NCBI GenBank assembly: GCA_963556495.2
Contig: OY747703.1
Span: 32,332,296 to 32,396,295, forward strand
DNA from: Valencia hispanica
Lineage: Eukaryota > Chordata > Actinopteri > Cyprinodontiformes > Valenciidae
Direction: 5' to 3'
DNA length: 64,000 nt
The notes under the pieces are model-generated. The model saw only the letters and a list, made by a program, of their open reading frames with translations, was not told where the DNA came from and made no database searches. The position numbers were made by a program, and so were the translations under genes. Within the stretch, counting starts at the first letter, position 1, and each line of letters opens with the position of its first letter. Positions 43,160 through 54,335 of this stretch are shown here, in pieces.

Positions 43160-43495
43160 TTTGCAGTTCCTATTTTTCCCACAGCCCCCGAAAGCAGCAC
43201 AACCATCAAATCCCGCCCCAGTCACCGCCCCCTTGGTAAAACGTCACATACATGGCTATTTGCATGAAGTGTTTTCTTGCTGCAGCTCCAACTCGCCTGA
43301 TGAGCGAGAGTCTCCGAGGGGTGAAAGCGAGGGAAGAGGATCAGTGAAACCAGCAGGAGGCGGAGGAGGAGGGGGATCCTTCACATCAGAAAATAACCAG
43401 GAGGGGAAAAGAGAAATAATAAAGCGAGCCCTGACAGAAAAGATCAGGTGTCCGCGGTAAGAGAAACCGGAGAGCCGCCTTTTTTGCGCTGGAAT
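43160..43495 (+). promoter_or_regulatory. Probable cbx4 promoter and 5' UTR
   Basis: A GC-rich segment ends at the cbx4 ATG. It contains GC boxes (TCCCGCCCC at about 43211 and ACCGCCCCC at about 43224), a CRE-like ACGTCACA at 43241 and a perfect octamer ATTTGCAT at 43258-43265. No TATA box is placed. The transcription start was not determined; by inference the purine-rich GGAGGAGG region at about 43350 onward is 5' UTR. Confidence 0.55.
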
Positions 43496-46400
43496 ATGGA
43501 GTTACCCGCCGCTGGAGAGCACGTCTTTGCAGTGGAGAGCATCGAGAAGAAGCGCAGCAGAAAGGTTCGCTTTTTACGCACATGCATATATAAAATGGGT
43601 CTGATTGATCTTCTTATCTGCTATTGTGGACTGCGTGTTTATTATGCTTTGTAAATATATTTTCACCAATGATGACGGTGCAGCGCGGACTAAAGTAACA
43701 TTATCCCGTTTGCTCTCTCTCTTTCTCTCATAGGGGAGGGTCGAGTATTTGGTCAAGTGGAGAGGATGGTCTCCAAGGTGAGTTCGCCACTGAAGGGTAA
43801 CAACATCACGGCACAACATAAAAAAACAAACAACAACAAAAACACATCGGCAAGAGAATGTGAGAATTCTTGCGAGCGTGGGCGCGCAGATGGGCGGTTT
43901 GCGCGTTCTTGCTTCTGGGCGCCCGACTATTTGGCCCCGATGATGGATGTGGTTTTAGGATCTGTGCAATCCCCAGCGTGCCAATTAGAGGACGGCGCGC
44001 CTATAATTGGGGCCCATGTTTACGAACCGCCCGTAGATGTGGATTTGTGATCTGCATCCGAGCGCGTAAAAAGTTTCTCCTGATTTATTACACGTGTATC
44101 CAGTGAGGAGGGACAAGTGTCTCCGCGCGTTAATTCATGTACAGAGCTGCTATAAGAGGGATGTGAGGGCTCATAAATTATATGCTGAATTAGTGACAAC
44201 CAGTGCCTGTCAGTGTCAACCTTTTCAGACAGACCAGTTTGTCCCAACTGCTTTCCCTCCCGCCTCTCTGTGCAGATACAACACATGGGAACCAGAGGAA
44301 AACATCCTTGATCCAAGGCTTCTCGATGCTTTCCAAGACAGGTGAGTACAAAGTTGGATAAACCAGCTTCACAAGTAAGGACACCTTCAAGTAAAATAAA
44401 CAAACTGGTTAATAGGTGCACAGTTTCCCACATTTCCGGTTCCAGTCAGAGCACTTGACCTTAACCGTCACTCAACCACTGGAACTCCCTGTGAGTTTGG
44501 TGGTTAAAGCTCGGATTCCTGGATTATCCCTTGTTGATTGTTGTACATAGCTTGTCATTCAGAGATGCTGAAAGTAAAGTAACTGAGTTTATCATTTTGT
44601 TTATTTTAGGATTCATCATGGTGTCCAGTTACTTGGACAACAAAAAGCCAAACAGCTGTATTTTCTGGCACCTGGTTGTTAGCTGAGAGCCAGTGTCAGG
44701 TCATTGTGCACCTTTACTGCTTCACAAGTTTTTTTCTTCAGAAGTAAATCACAACAGAGTTCATGCTAAGTTCATTAGTTGTATACTTATTTAGAGAGGT
44801 ACCAGGAAGAACACATCAGGCTTTTTCTAGTTGACATCTTTTCCAGATATTGTTTAAGATCGGACCTGACAATTCTGATTTTTAAGAACTCATGCAATAG
44901 AAAAAAATGGGCTGCAGTGTCTTTAATAGAGGTTTTGAATTTAATGGAAAATTAGAGAATTACAATAGGCTCAGCACTGATGCATTAAATATATGTCTTT
45001 AGCCTTGATCTGGTTGTTTTTAGAAAACCAAAGAAAATATAAAAACATTTAGTCAGGCTATCTGCCTGCATTCAGCTTTCTTATAAGCAAGGGAAAAGTG
45101 TAGGACCATTTATTTTAAGCTAGCTGACTTGCTGTGTGTAGCAAGCATTGGGGGAGGGTCAGACCTGACTCCATTGTTCATACGTCTATCAAGGTTTAGG
45201 GATATGCCAAGGTTTAAAAGTAGTGAAGAGTAAAATGTCATCAGCATAGCTTGACAGGATGTACCACATGAGCCCCGGTCTAAACAAATCAGATGTATAC
45301 AGAGTATAGAAAAGCTTCCCACTGATCATGTGACACCCATCGATATTCAAATTCAGTCCATCTCAAGGCCAAACTCACAGCATTCTGATGCAAAAGGAAA
45401 GCAAGACTCGTGCATTCACATCATGCATGATAAACCAATGTGTGTATAATTCTAATAACATAACAGAATTCAATGTTTTATTCAAACTTTAAACTTATTC
45501 TTAAGCTGGCTACTTGCTAATCACTACCCTGAGTGTGTGGCCTCACAGCTGCACGACTTTGCAATTGAATTTCTCAACTGTGCGCTGTGTTAAACTGTCA
45601 CTGGCTTTTCTCTCAGCCTCAGCAACCTTTAAGGTACAGGTCACACATTGCAGAGCAAAGTCTACCTCTGTTTTTGCAATTATCACCAGTTCTCCGTTAA
45701 AAGAGGAGGGGGGTTTATTGAAACTAATTACACATCCCTCCAGGGAGCCAAATCGTCTGAATGCCAGGCTATGAAAATACACCGAGTCGTCATTGTAATT
45801 AGATGTGATGGGAGGGAGGGTGGGGGAGGAATCTGACATCACTCTTGTCTGCGGTGTTCTGTTACTGCTTTTGGAGAGGCTCCCATTGAGACGGAGGAAA
45901 CCTAATGAAACTCTAACAGGGGTTTTCCTTCATCTTCAAGTAGGAAATGCACCACCAAGCCAATATTTAGGAACAAGCTTCATTTTCAAGTAATGATGAG
46001 ATCAAGCATCCAGAGTGATAACCATTTGGTCCTCTGCAAAGAAAGTGAGGAAGGGTGAGAATCATTTGCATAAGGAAGTGTCAGTCCAAGTTATGGCTTG
46101 GGCTGAGTGTTTCCTAGCCGAGCCTGAGGAGGACACCCGTGACGCTTTGTTGCCATGCAACGGTGACTGACTGCCTGCTGTTTTCCACTCCCACAGGGAA
46201 CGTCAGGAGCAGCTGATGGGATACCGCAAGAGAGGACCTAAGCCTAAGCACCTTCTAGTTCAGGTAAGATAAATCTAATTGCTTTACCCTCAGAGAAATC
46301 TGGACTATTATTATGCAAAGACTGTAACAATTGATTCTGCTTGCACTTTTTACCATGTATAACCACAAACTGAATTGAATTTTATTGGGATTTTATTTGG

Positions 46401-48980
46401 TAGACCAACACAAAACTATAAAGTTGATGAAAAAAAAGAAGTGTTTTAAAATCTTTGACAGGGTTTGGTTATAAAACCATATCCCATTTTTCAACATCTC
46501 ATAAATTACTGTTCAATCAATTTTCTGAAAATAAAAACAGTATGGAACAACAGCAAATCCACCAAGGCATGGCCATTGTTCATGTCTAACATACAACTCT
46601 GGAAGAGGATTCACTTCTCAGGTGGGAGAATTTGCTTAGAGGCCAAGTATTAGTTGTGAACTCCACAAATCTAGCCCTATGTAAGAATGGCAAGACAATG
46701 GAGGTAGAGACATACCCAATAAGGCTGCAGTCATAGTGAAGGGTGGTTTAGCAAGGTGTTGACTTAACCTAGCTCAATATAAATACATGCCTAACTTCTC
46801 AGGCCTTCATAAAAAATAAAACAATGTATTCCTTCCCTTCCTTCCTCTTCACAATTATGCACCACTTTGTGTTGGTCTTTCACATAAAATCCAAAGGCAC
46901 AAGAGTGAATGTTTGGGGTTTTACTGAAGGGATGCAAATACTTTTCTGAGTAGTGTGGAGTACTAGCAAAGTTAAAAGGATGTTATTGTTTTTAGTTTAT
47001 TAAAGCTTCAGATTCCCAAATCCATGGTTGCTATTAAATGGGGCAAATCATTCATTTAATGTATCAGTCATGACTCCCAAAAGGCCAAAGGATCCCCTCA
47101 GAGGTGTGTCTTTATTCCTCTCAGGAGGGTGTTTTGGTAACACATGGGATAAAGTCAGCGAGGATACACAAAGCCGCAAGCGGCATTCCTCCAAGCTGAG
47201 GTCACAGCCACAGGAGACACTTGATGTCACTCTGATCTCCGGCTTGGTGGCTCGAAGAGCTGCAGGGGACCTGCAGGAGGGCTGTGTGAACATGGGCTCA
47301 AGGCCCCTGAAATAAGCAGTGTACTCATTTGGGCCTCACAAGAGCCCTGTCACACATTCCAATCTCAGCTGCCATGTAGTGGCACCATAAAAGCAATGGG
47401 CTTTCTGTTGCACCCTGACATAGATGTATGTGTAGGCATCATAAATCACATTTCCTTTTCAAAAAACTTCAAAGGCTCCCTAATTATTGTGCCTTTTGAG
47501 TAATTCTTAGCTTGTTTTGCAGGTGCCATCATTTGCCAGGAGGTCCAACATACTGGCGAACCTTCAGGAGGGGTCCCTGGAAGGCGACAGCTGTCAGAAG
47601 TCCAGCTCTATACAAATGATATGTCCCCCGGCTCAGCAGTTCCAGCTGAACAGCAAGAAGCTTCACCAGTACCAGCCCCTGATCAGGGACAGTGAGGCCG
47701 AGCAGAAATCAAATGGCAAGAAATTCTTCTATGAGCTCAACAGCAAGAAGCATCACCACTATCAACCAGACCTGAAGCAACATGAGCCTGTTTTCGCTAA
47801 TCCCCGGGACATCAAGGCTCCGGAGCTGTCGAACAAAGGATACAACCTCCCAGCCGTGCTCCAGCAGAAGTGGGTTCGGGACAAAGAGTCAGGCTGTCTG
47901 ACTAAACTAAAGGACATCACCATGGAGCTAAAGAAACTTCCAGCCGACCTTAACGGACAGAAGGAGCCAGAGAGGGTGAAACCGAAAGAGGATGCCTCTC
48001 CACAGTCCAATGGTGTCAGCAGCAATAAGCTAAAGATCGTTAAGAACAAGAACAAGAATGGGAGGATTGTCATTGTCATGAGCAAGTATATGGAAAACGG
48101 AATGCAGACTGCTAAAATCAAAACCAGTGATTCTGAAGGTACTGAAAGAGCACTGCAAGGAACAGAAAGCAGCATGGAGAGGCACCTGGCAAAGATGAAG
48201 CTTGTCAAAAAGCTCGGCCTCATAAACGGATTCACGAAGCAACCCAAAGACAACCTGACCGTTCCCAGTTCTGGAATAAAAGGAGATTGCTGCAAAGAGA
48301 AAGAACTGTTTCCTCAAACAGAGCGGACAGTGATGGAACAGGATAAACCTGTCGAGGTCAGGGGCGAGGAGCATCTTCCACAGGAACAGCCACTACAGCT
48401 CACAAATAAGCCTGATCTACTGCCCCTGCCCTCAGAGAGGGGTGGTCAAGTCAAAAGAGGAACGCAGAATGGGCTTCACGGACTAAAGAGACTCTTTTCC
48501 GACACAGATGCTGAGGAACAAGGATTCGGCAAGAGGTTTATGAGTTCCAGGAGCATCAGCACTCCTAACACAGTTTCTTCGCCTTCCCAAAGCCTCATTG
48601 TTGACCAAAACGAACACCAGAGTCCGGCTTTACTGCAGGACTATGGCTACGCAGACCAAGAGGAACCCATGGACCTAAGTATTGACAAATCGCGACCCAC
48701 ATCTTTAGTCTGTGTCGAGACTGAGCCAGAGACTTTGGCTGAGGAACCGGCACATTCACATGATGACAGTCAAACACAGACAGACACACTAACAGAGAGT
48801 CAGACTGAAACACACAATCCCTCAGAGGAGGAGAGTGTTGACACTGTGTCTGGTTCCCAGCACCAAGCAAGAAAAGATGAGGTGTTTCCTTCTTTCCAGC
48901 CTTGCCTTGGAAATATAGTCATCACGGACATTACTGCCAACTGCCTCACTGTTACCTTTAAGGAATACATAACGGCATAA
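43496..48980 (+). CDS. cbx4: Chromobox protein 4 (Polycomb PRC1 reader, SUMO E3 ligase)
   Basis: There are five coding exons: 43496-43564, 43734-43777, 44276-44341, 46197-46263 and 47523-48980, all with GT-AG borders, 1704 nt, 567 aa (human CBX4 is of similar size). The start ATG has A at -3 and G at +4 and opens with the family sequence [16 protein letters not shown]. The chromodomain (about 8-62) keeps the H3K27me3 aromatic cage F11, W32 and W35. An AT-hook-like KRGPKPK is at 71-77. Two copies of the CBX4-specific LNSKKxHxYQP motif lie at about 122-134 and 152-164. A SUMO-interaction-like IVIVM is at 264-268, a CtBP-type PMDLS at 464-468, and the RING1-binding C-box at 540-567. It acts in nuclear PRC1, compacting H3K27me3 chromatin. 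Codon 38 is Arg (AG|A across intron 2) where CBX proteins usually have Lys. Introns 3 and 4 hold transposon remnants. Identification is by eye and strong. Confidence 0.97.
45110..45330 (-). mobile_element. Reverse-transcriptase fragment of an L1-like LINE in cbx4 intron 3
   Basis: On the - strand the sequence near 45200-45250 reads [10 protein letters not shown], the catalytic YADD block in the L1-clade form. Neighbouring frame is broken by stops. No termini are visible, so extent and family are approximate. Confidence 0.5.
46318..46955. mobile_element. Degraded DNA transposon with inverted ends in cbx4 intron 4
   Basis: The left part GGGATTTTATTTGGTAGACC + AACACAAA is inverted at the right as TTTGTGTTGGTCTTTCACAT + AAAATCC. 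Outer parts are also weakly complementary (GATGCAAATACTTTTCTGAG at the right end is typical of this fish family). No open frame remains. It lies between splice sites and should be removed with the intron. Confidence 0.65.
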
Positions 48981-49383
48981 CGGGGCTGGATACCCCCTGA
49001 GGGACTGGCGTATGATATATTTGTATTTTCTGATTCCTGAATGTACAAATGAAGCATTGATGTTGTTTTCATTTTTGTAAAACTCAGATTTAAACACAAG
49101 AAACAAAGACTCTTTTAGTGCTTTTGCATATTTTCTAATTAAAACCCAAACTGTTGGTATTTCAAATTTCGAACCTAATTCAAGCTGCAAAATTTTATTA
49201 AATAATTGATGAAACTCTAGCCTAACATGCACTTACTTTTTTAGACAGTCTTCATTTTTCTATGGATGTAATTCGATTTGTACACTCAGCTGTCTACTTT
49301 ACGGATAATGGATAAATGTAGGCTTTAAAGGGAGTTTTTGTAAGGAAGAAAATGATATTGAATCAAGGTACATTACACTGTGT

Positions 49384-49427
<44 letters not shown>

Positions 49428-49935
49428 CGCGTGTGTGTCTGTGTGTTGGAGGTCCATAATTTTAAAAAAGAATGTGTGCTGCTTGGTTGTTGATGATGTC
49501 ATTAGGCATGCTTAGACAGGCAGATAAAGAAAATGACGCACCTTTACTCTCAATTTGTGTCATAGAAACAGAAGAGGGGAGAAAATTGTTTGTGGTCACC
49601 ATTTGATCTGTTTGAGAAGCTTGCTCTCCGTTGACACCCCCTAGGATCTCAAACTGAGCACAAGTCACTTCCATTTAGTTTGCAGTGTCTGTTTAACCCA
49701 CTCACAGGATCTTGTTTTAAGGGAATATCAGGCACAAATCATCTTTGGAGAAAACAACAGTGATTTTGAGTGTGTAACAAGCCCATTGCAGATAACATTT
49801 TGTCCTTCTGGCTCCATGGGATCTGAGGTGCTTTGAGCACTTGTGTGAGAACCTGAGCACTTGTATGTGCAGACTAAAAACCGAAGGCTTCCTATGGTAC
49901 TTATTGCAATAAAAAATGTTTTGCAAGAAAATCTG
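48981..49935 (+). terminator. cbx4 3' UTR with polyadenylation signal
   Basis: AT-rich sequence follows the TAA stop. The best polyadenylation signal is AATAAA at 49908-49913, followed by a T/GT-rich region (GTATGGTGTCATTTTTCTTT). That gives a 3' UTR of roughly 0.95 kb. An earlier ATTAAA-like site near 49138 is a weaker alternative. A GT microsatellite lies inside the UTR. Confidence 0.6.
49387..49446. repeat. (GT)n microsatellite in the cbx4 3' UTR
   Basis: About 18 pure GT units are followed by GCGTGCGCGT variants and more GT. Confidence 0.95.
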
Positions 49936-50063
49936 TATGGTGTCATTTTTCTTTTGTGCTAGGTTCTGTGACGATCAATGTCTGAACTAATGTGACCTTA
50001 AAAACAGCTGATGTTTAGAAGCTAGATTTACATCTGTTTGTGGCTGACTGACTGATTATAGTG

Positions 50064-50289
50064 CAGGGGTCTTTAACTTCAATCATTGAGATCTACTGCC
50101 CTCCAACTTTTAGATACATCCCTGGTCCACAACAGTTGAATGAAGTGATTAAATTATTTCTTCAGCATGCCATCAAGTTTGGCAGAGCCCTGGTAACGAG
50201 CCATTCCTTTGATTTAGGCGTGTTAGAGCGGTAATGCATCTTAAAGCTGCCAGACAGTAGCCCTCGAGGACTGGAGTTGGACACCCCTG
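50064..50289. mobile_element. hAT-like MITE, about 226 bp
   Basis: It starts CAGGGGTCTTTAACTTCAAT and ends GGAGTTGGACACCCCTG, imperfect inverted repeats of the CAGGGGTG class. The internal blocks CAACTTTTAGATACATCCCT and CCTGGTAACGAGCCATTCC fit the element common in teleosts. The flanking 8-mers (TTATAGTG and GAATAGTA) share five of eight bases, consistent with an old hAT target duplication. Confidence 0.7.
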
Positions 50290-50359
50290 GAATAGTAGGT
50301 GAGTTTTTGGAAGATTATCATTAAACCATGCTAGCTCTGCGGAACCAGTCTATGTTGTA

Positions 50360-51653
50360 CAGGTGTATCTTAATAAATTTGACTACACCTGAAAAGTTAA
50401 TTCATTTGAATAATTCATATCAAAACGCAAAACTCATATGCAAAGTTCCACACTGAGTGACATGTTTCAGGTGTTTCTTTCTGTTCATTTTGATTGGTTT
50501 ACAGCTAATCACCTAATCAAAACCCAAAATTTAATTTAAACAGAGATATCAGCTTACTGTAAAGTCTGTCCATGTATACTGTATAGTCGATGCATTCTTG
50601 GTTAGGACTGTTTTTGCATGAATTACTGCATCAGTGCAACGTTGCATTGAGGTGATCATGCTGAAGTCCGTTGCAGCCTTCACCTTGTCTACAGTCTTGC
50701 TCCTGGTGACTCTCGTCTTCCACTTGACAATATTTCATAAATTCTCTAAGCATGACTGCCTAGCTCTGCAACTGTGGATTTAATCAGTTCGTTCCTCCTT
50801 CCATCCTGCTTTTCACAGTAACAAGTTATTTTGTACGTGTCCTTAAAGATCAGGTGAGTCCATAATGCTTCACTATATTCAAGGACTTCACATTGTTATC
50901 ATGTATCTATGTGGGGCCAAGCTGCACAGTTCCCATATGCTATACACAGAACTATTCATCAACTTTGCACATATAGGATAATCAGGATGTAAGCAGATAA
51001 TCAGAAAGTACGCATTAAAATGTTTTGCCATCACATTGACCACAGACTCCACAGTCATTTCTTCTCCTGAACAAAGGTAAGATCTGTCTGAAAATGTCTC
51101 TGATTGAGGAGTGACATAATACAATGCAATGGTTGTAGTCGATTTCCTGGACAGTGGCGCTAGAGCCTCTGAATATAGCTACAGGCCATAGCTTGTGAAT
51201 CTTCCCAAACTCTTGAATGACCTTTGCTTCACAATCCTCTCAAGGCTTTGGGTATTTCTGTTGCTTTACACTGTTTCTGCAATAGGTTTTCCTTCCACTA
51301 TATTTCACTTTTGCCATTACCTTCTCTGACTAAATTGCCCTATGGAAGGTGTCAAAAACTGGGCAATAGTCAAGTCGGCATGTCTTTTCTAGTGTAGAGT
51401 ACAACATGGTCACAACATTTCTGCAATTAATAAAAAACTTTTTTATCATTGGTGTGATTTATTTTTCTTTTCACGAGAAACTGGAACTTGAATTTTTCAA
51501 GAGCTGTAAGTCATATTTATCCAAAATAACACACAAACACAAAAAAACTCACTTTGTGTATTTAATTTTACATCAGTAGGCCTAATTCAATTTTTTAAAT
51601 TAAATTAATCAAATAACTTTTTATTGATTTTCACATTTCTTAAGATACACCTG
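50360..51653 (-). mobile_element. Full-length Tc1-like transposon carcass
   Basis: It begins CAGGTGTATCTTAA and ends in the inverted TTAAGATACACCTG. A TA lies immediately outside both ends (50358-50359 and 51654-51655), the Tc1/mariner target duplication. The length of about 1.29 kb is that of an autonomous Tc1 element. Transposase-order blocks appear on the - strand (for example the region around 50680-50760 with GACTCTCGTCTTCCACTTGA), but stops and frameshifts have destroyed the gene. It lies between cbx4 and cbx8. Confidence 0.82.
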
Positions 51654-51754
51654 TACATGTCGGTGACTACTGTGAAGCGTGCATCGGAGTCAAGAAGCCC
51701 CTCTTTATAAAATCTGATTCAAAGCTGGATATGGAAGTGCAGCTCCTTCTGGAC

Positions 51755-51918
51755 TAATCTAATGGTAGACAGTGGAGCCAGTTGAAATAGTGCTTTGTAT
51801 GTAGGCTATATGACACACACAGAACACGTCGGTCAAACTCCTGCATATGTTCTGTGTGTGTCCTTTACATACAAAGCACTAACTATTTCACCCGGCTCCA
51901 CTGTCTACCATTAGATTA
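51755..51918. repeat. Imperfect inverted repeat, arms about 70 bp, loop about 22 bp
   Basis: The left arm 51755-51826 (TAATCTAATGGTAGACAGTG ... GACACACACAGAACAC) pairs with the right arm 51849-51918 (GTTCTGTGTGTGTC ... CACTGTCTACCATTAGATTA) with small bulges (AGTT/CGGGT, a TA indel and GGCTATAT). The outer TA...TA with ATCTAATGG inverted ends would fit a mariner-type MITE; it could also be transcribed as a long hairpin. No family is assigned. Confidence 0.88.
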
Positions 51919-53590
51919 ATGCGTGAACTGAGACAGAGACAGTTGCTCCTTGCAAGGTGCGCAGCGCACTTCGGCGCTCTCCTGCGCGAATCTTGCAAGA
52001 AAGGCATCAATCTGGGTATCAAGAGATTTATCTACTCAATAAGCAACTGATTGCCATGTCTCTGGGCTTGTACGGCAGCGGTTTGTCGGGACAGTCGGTG
52101 TGATCTGACGGAGAAGGCAGCAGCAGCTCGACCATTTCCTCCGCTGCCAGTGAAACATGCTCCCCGGGCGCATCAACGTGAGCAACGACAGAGAAAATGG
52201 CTGTCCTCGCTCCCCTCCTCTGTGCACGTTCTGTTCCAAGAAAGGCAGAACATGCTTCTAAACCCGTGGACCCGCAATGAAATTTCCCTGCAGTCTACAG
52301 GTGCAGATTTTGCACAAACACGCAGCTAGCACGTCAGAGCCCAAATGAAGATGCGTGTGTCATCCGATAAATACAGCAAGGACTCTAAAGAGTTGTTATA
52401 TCTCATCTCTGAGGCTGAATTTGCACATGCATGACTGAGGGAGGCCCATCGCTGATCTCGTACAAGACTTAAACTTGCAAGGACGTATCGGTTGGTTCGG
52501 CTCATAAAAAAGGAACTCGCGAAAACGAGTTAAAATTGGTGTCTCTAATATGCCTCTCTGTTTGCACTGTTTTTTAGAAACCCTCAAATAAATTAGTTCG
52601 AGGCACATCTCCACTTATTTACATGTTGAACACAAGGGGAGGGGGACCACAAAACGAACTGATATGTATAAAATTACTGGTAAATGTGAAGAAATCCTAG
52701 GAAAAATTCATGTGATTCCACTGCCGGAATGATTTAAAAGCTGCATATTGGATTTGTGTACAGAGAGGAAAACAGGAACATTCTGTCTGGGAAAAAATCT
52801 GTTTAATTCCACTGACTAAACTTTGCACACAGGTAAAACAGCCGTCTGGGTGTAATTAGTCATTTGTGCCCTTTCTTCATTGTGGTTGGAGGTATAGCCA
52901 GCTTGTCATGAACTATAGCAGCTGTTTTGTTCCCCAGCTCAGGCCGCCATAAGGCAACCAAGAGTGCATAACCTCTCATACAGAACACAGATCTATAGAT
53001 CCAAATTTCTGGATTTTTTTTTAATCCTTCAAAACTAAACATTTAAAGTCTATTTGGGATTTGTGGAATCAAACAGAGGACAACTCTCAGTTTAATGCTT
53101 ATGGTACCAGTTATGATTAAAAGTTGTTAGTTTAATAATTACTGCTGCTTGTGTGTGTGTGTGCCCGAGTCCTAATCTATTATCCATGCCACTACATCTC
53201 ATCAATACATAAATGTCAGTGGCTGCCTCCTTCTCAGCTCTGCTGAGACTACATTTAAATGCTGGCACAACTGTCAGACCAAATGAGTTATTCAGATATA
53301 TAACCTTCTTTCCAGGTGCTATTTATTTCACAAATAATAGCCTACACCAGAATCGGGCCCCAAATGAACTCCTGATTAGGGTCCTAAACAATTTTGGATC
53401 GGCTCTGTTTGTTCGGATTTTGCGTTTGGTACAGTCTGCTTCTCTGCACTGATCTGATCGGGCCTGTTTTCAATTGTTTTACTGATTTGGCAGCCTGAGG
53501 TGCAAATTTTGTGCTTTCTTTACATGCTAGGTGTGAAAAAACACTATGATGTATTGGTTTTAATGACTCCATGAAGTTGACGTGTATATT
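51919..53590. other. Intergenic sequence with a CpG-enriched left part
   Basis: 51940-52330 is richer in CpG (GCGCAGCGCACTTCGGCGCT) than its surroundings, but no splice-bounded coding exon could be supported. The remainder is AT-rich unique DNA with a short GT run at about 53150. Confidence 0.4.
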
Positions 53591-53960
53591 TACCTTCCCC
53601 AAGGAGGTTATGATTACGCCAGGGTCTGTTTGATTGTTTGTCTGTCTGTCTGTCTGTTAGTTAGCAACATAACAAAAAAATATTGGTGGATTTTGATGAA
53701 ACTTTCAGGAACTGTCTGCAATGGGACCAGGGACACCTGATTATAATTTGGGGGTGATCGGACAACCGGCATTACCGAAACAGTGATTTTCATGAATAAC
53801 CACAGAACTAATCATGATATTAGTGCGAACTGCTAAAGATATATGTTTTCATGGTCAATGAATCTAAAAAAGTTACAATTAGATCACAACATTGGGGCGG
53901 CAGGGGGCTGGGCTGCCTTGCTGGAAGTCTGCGTTCAGAATCCTTTTCTAATTCTCTTTT
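53591..53960 (+). mobile_element. Widespread fish interspersed repeat, longer copy
   Basis: It begins CCCCAAGGAGGTTATGATTA, has GTCTGTCTGTCTGTCTGTTA and GGTGGATTTTGATGAAACTT, and ends GCCTTGCTGGAAGTCTGCGT followed by TCAGAATCCTTTTCTAATTC. These are the same ends as the repeat at 42431-42622 but in the opposite orientation. Confidence 0.7.
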
Positions 53961-54069
53961 AGACAGCAATGTGAACGTAGAGTGGACTGGATTCTCACAA
54001 AATGTAAAAACGGTTTGTTAATCCACGCCAAGGTGTCACGCCTTTCCCAGGAACCCATCATCTACAATA

Positions 54070-54335
54070 ACAAGGAATGCTAAATGGTAACCCCGCTTTG
54101 TCGTCTATTTCTCGCCATATTATCTGTAGCTGTCGTTGCCCGTTGGTTAGAAGCGGAGGTTTTCTTTCCCGGTCTGTGCGCACCGGCAGCCCGCGCGTCT
54201 TTGCCCGGATACAAGCCAGCCAATGGTGTTTGAACGCGGCAGCGGTGCTGCACTGCAGGCGCGCCGAGACCAATCGCCGCCGCAGTCTGAGCTGCGCCCA
54301 TCTTCCATTTTCTGTCTGACAATTTGTTCATGCAG
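54070..54335. promoter_or_regulatory. CpG-rich promoter-like block upstream of cbx8
   Basis: CpG is dense here (GCAGCCCGCGCGTC and GCAGGCGCGCCGAGACC). There are two CCAAT boxes (CCAATGG at about 54221 and CCAATCG at about 54271) and a YY1-like GCGCCCATCTTCCATTTT at about 54294. It lies 3 kb upstream of the cbx8 ATG. It could be an alternative cbx8 promoter, an unannotated non-coding gene, or a Polycomb-type CpG island. The transcription direction is unknown. Confidence 0.45.
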
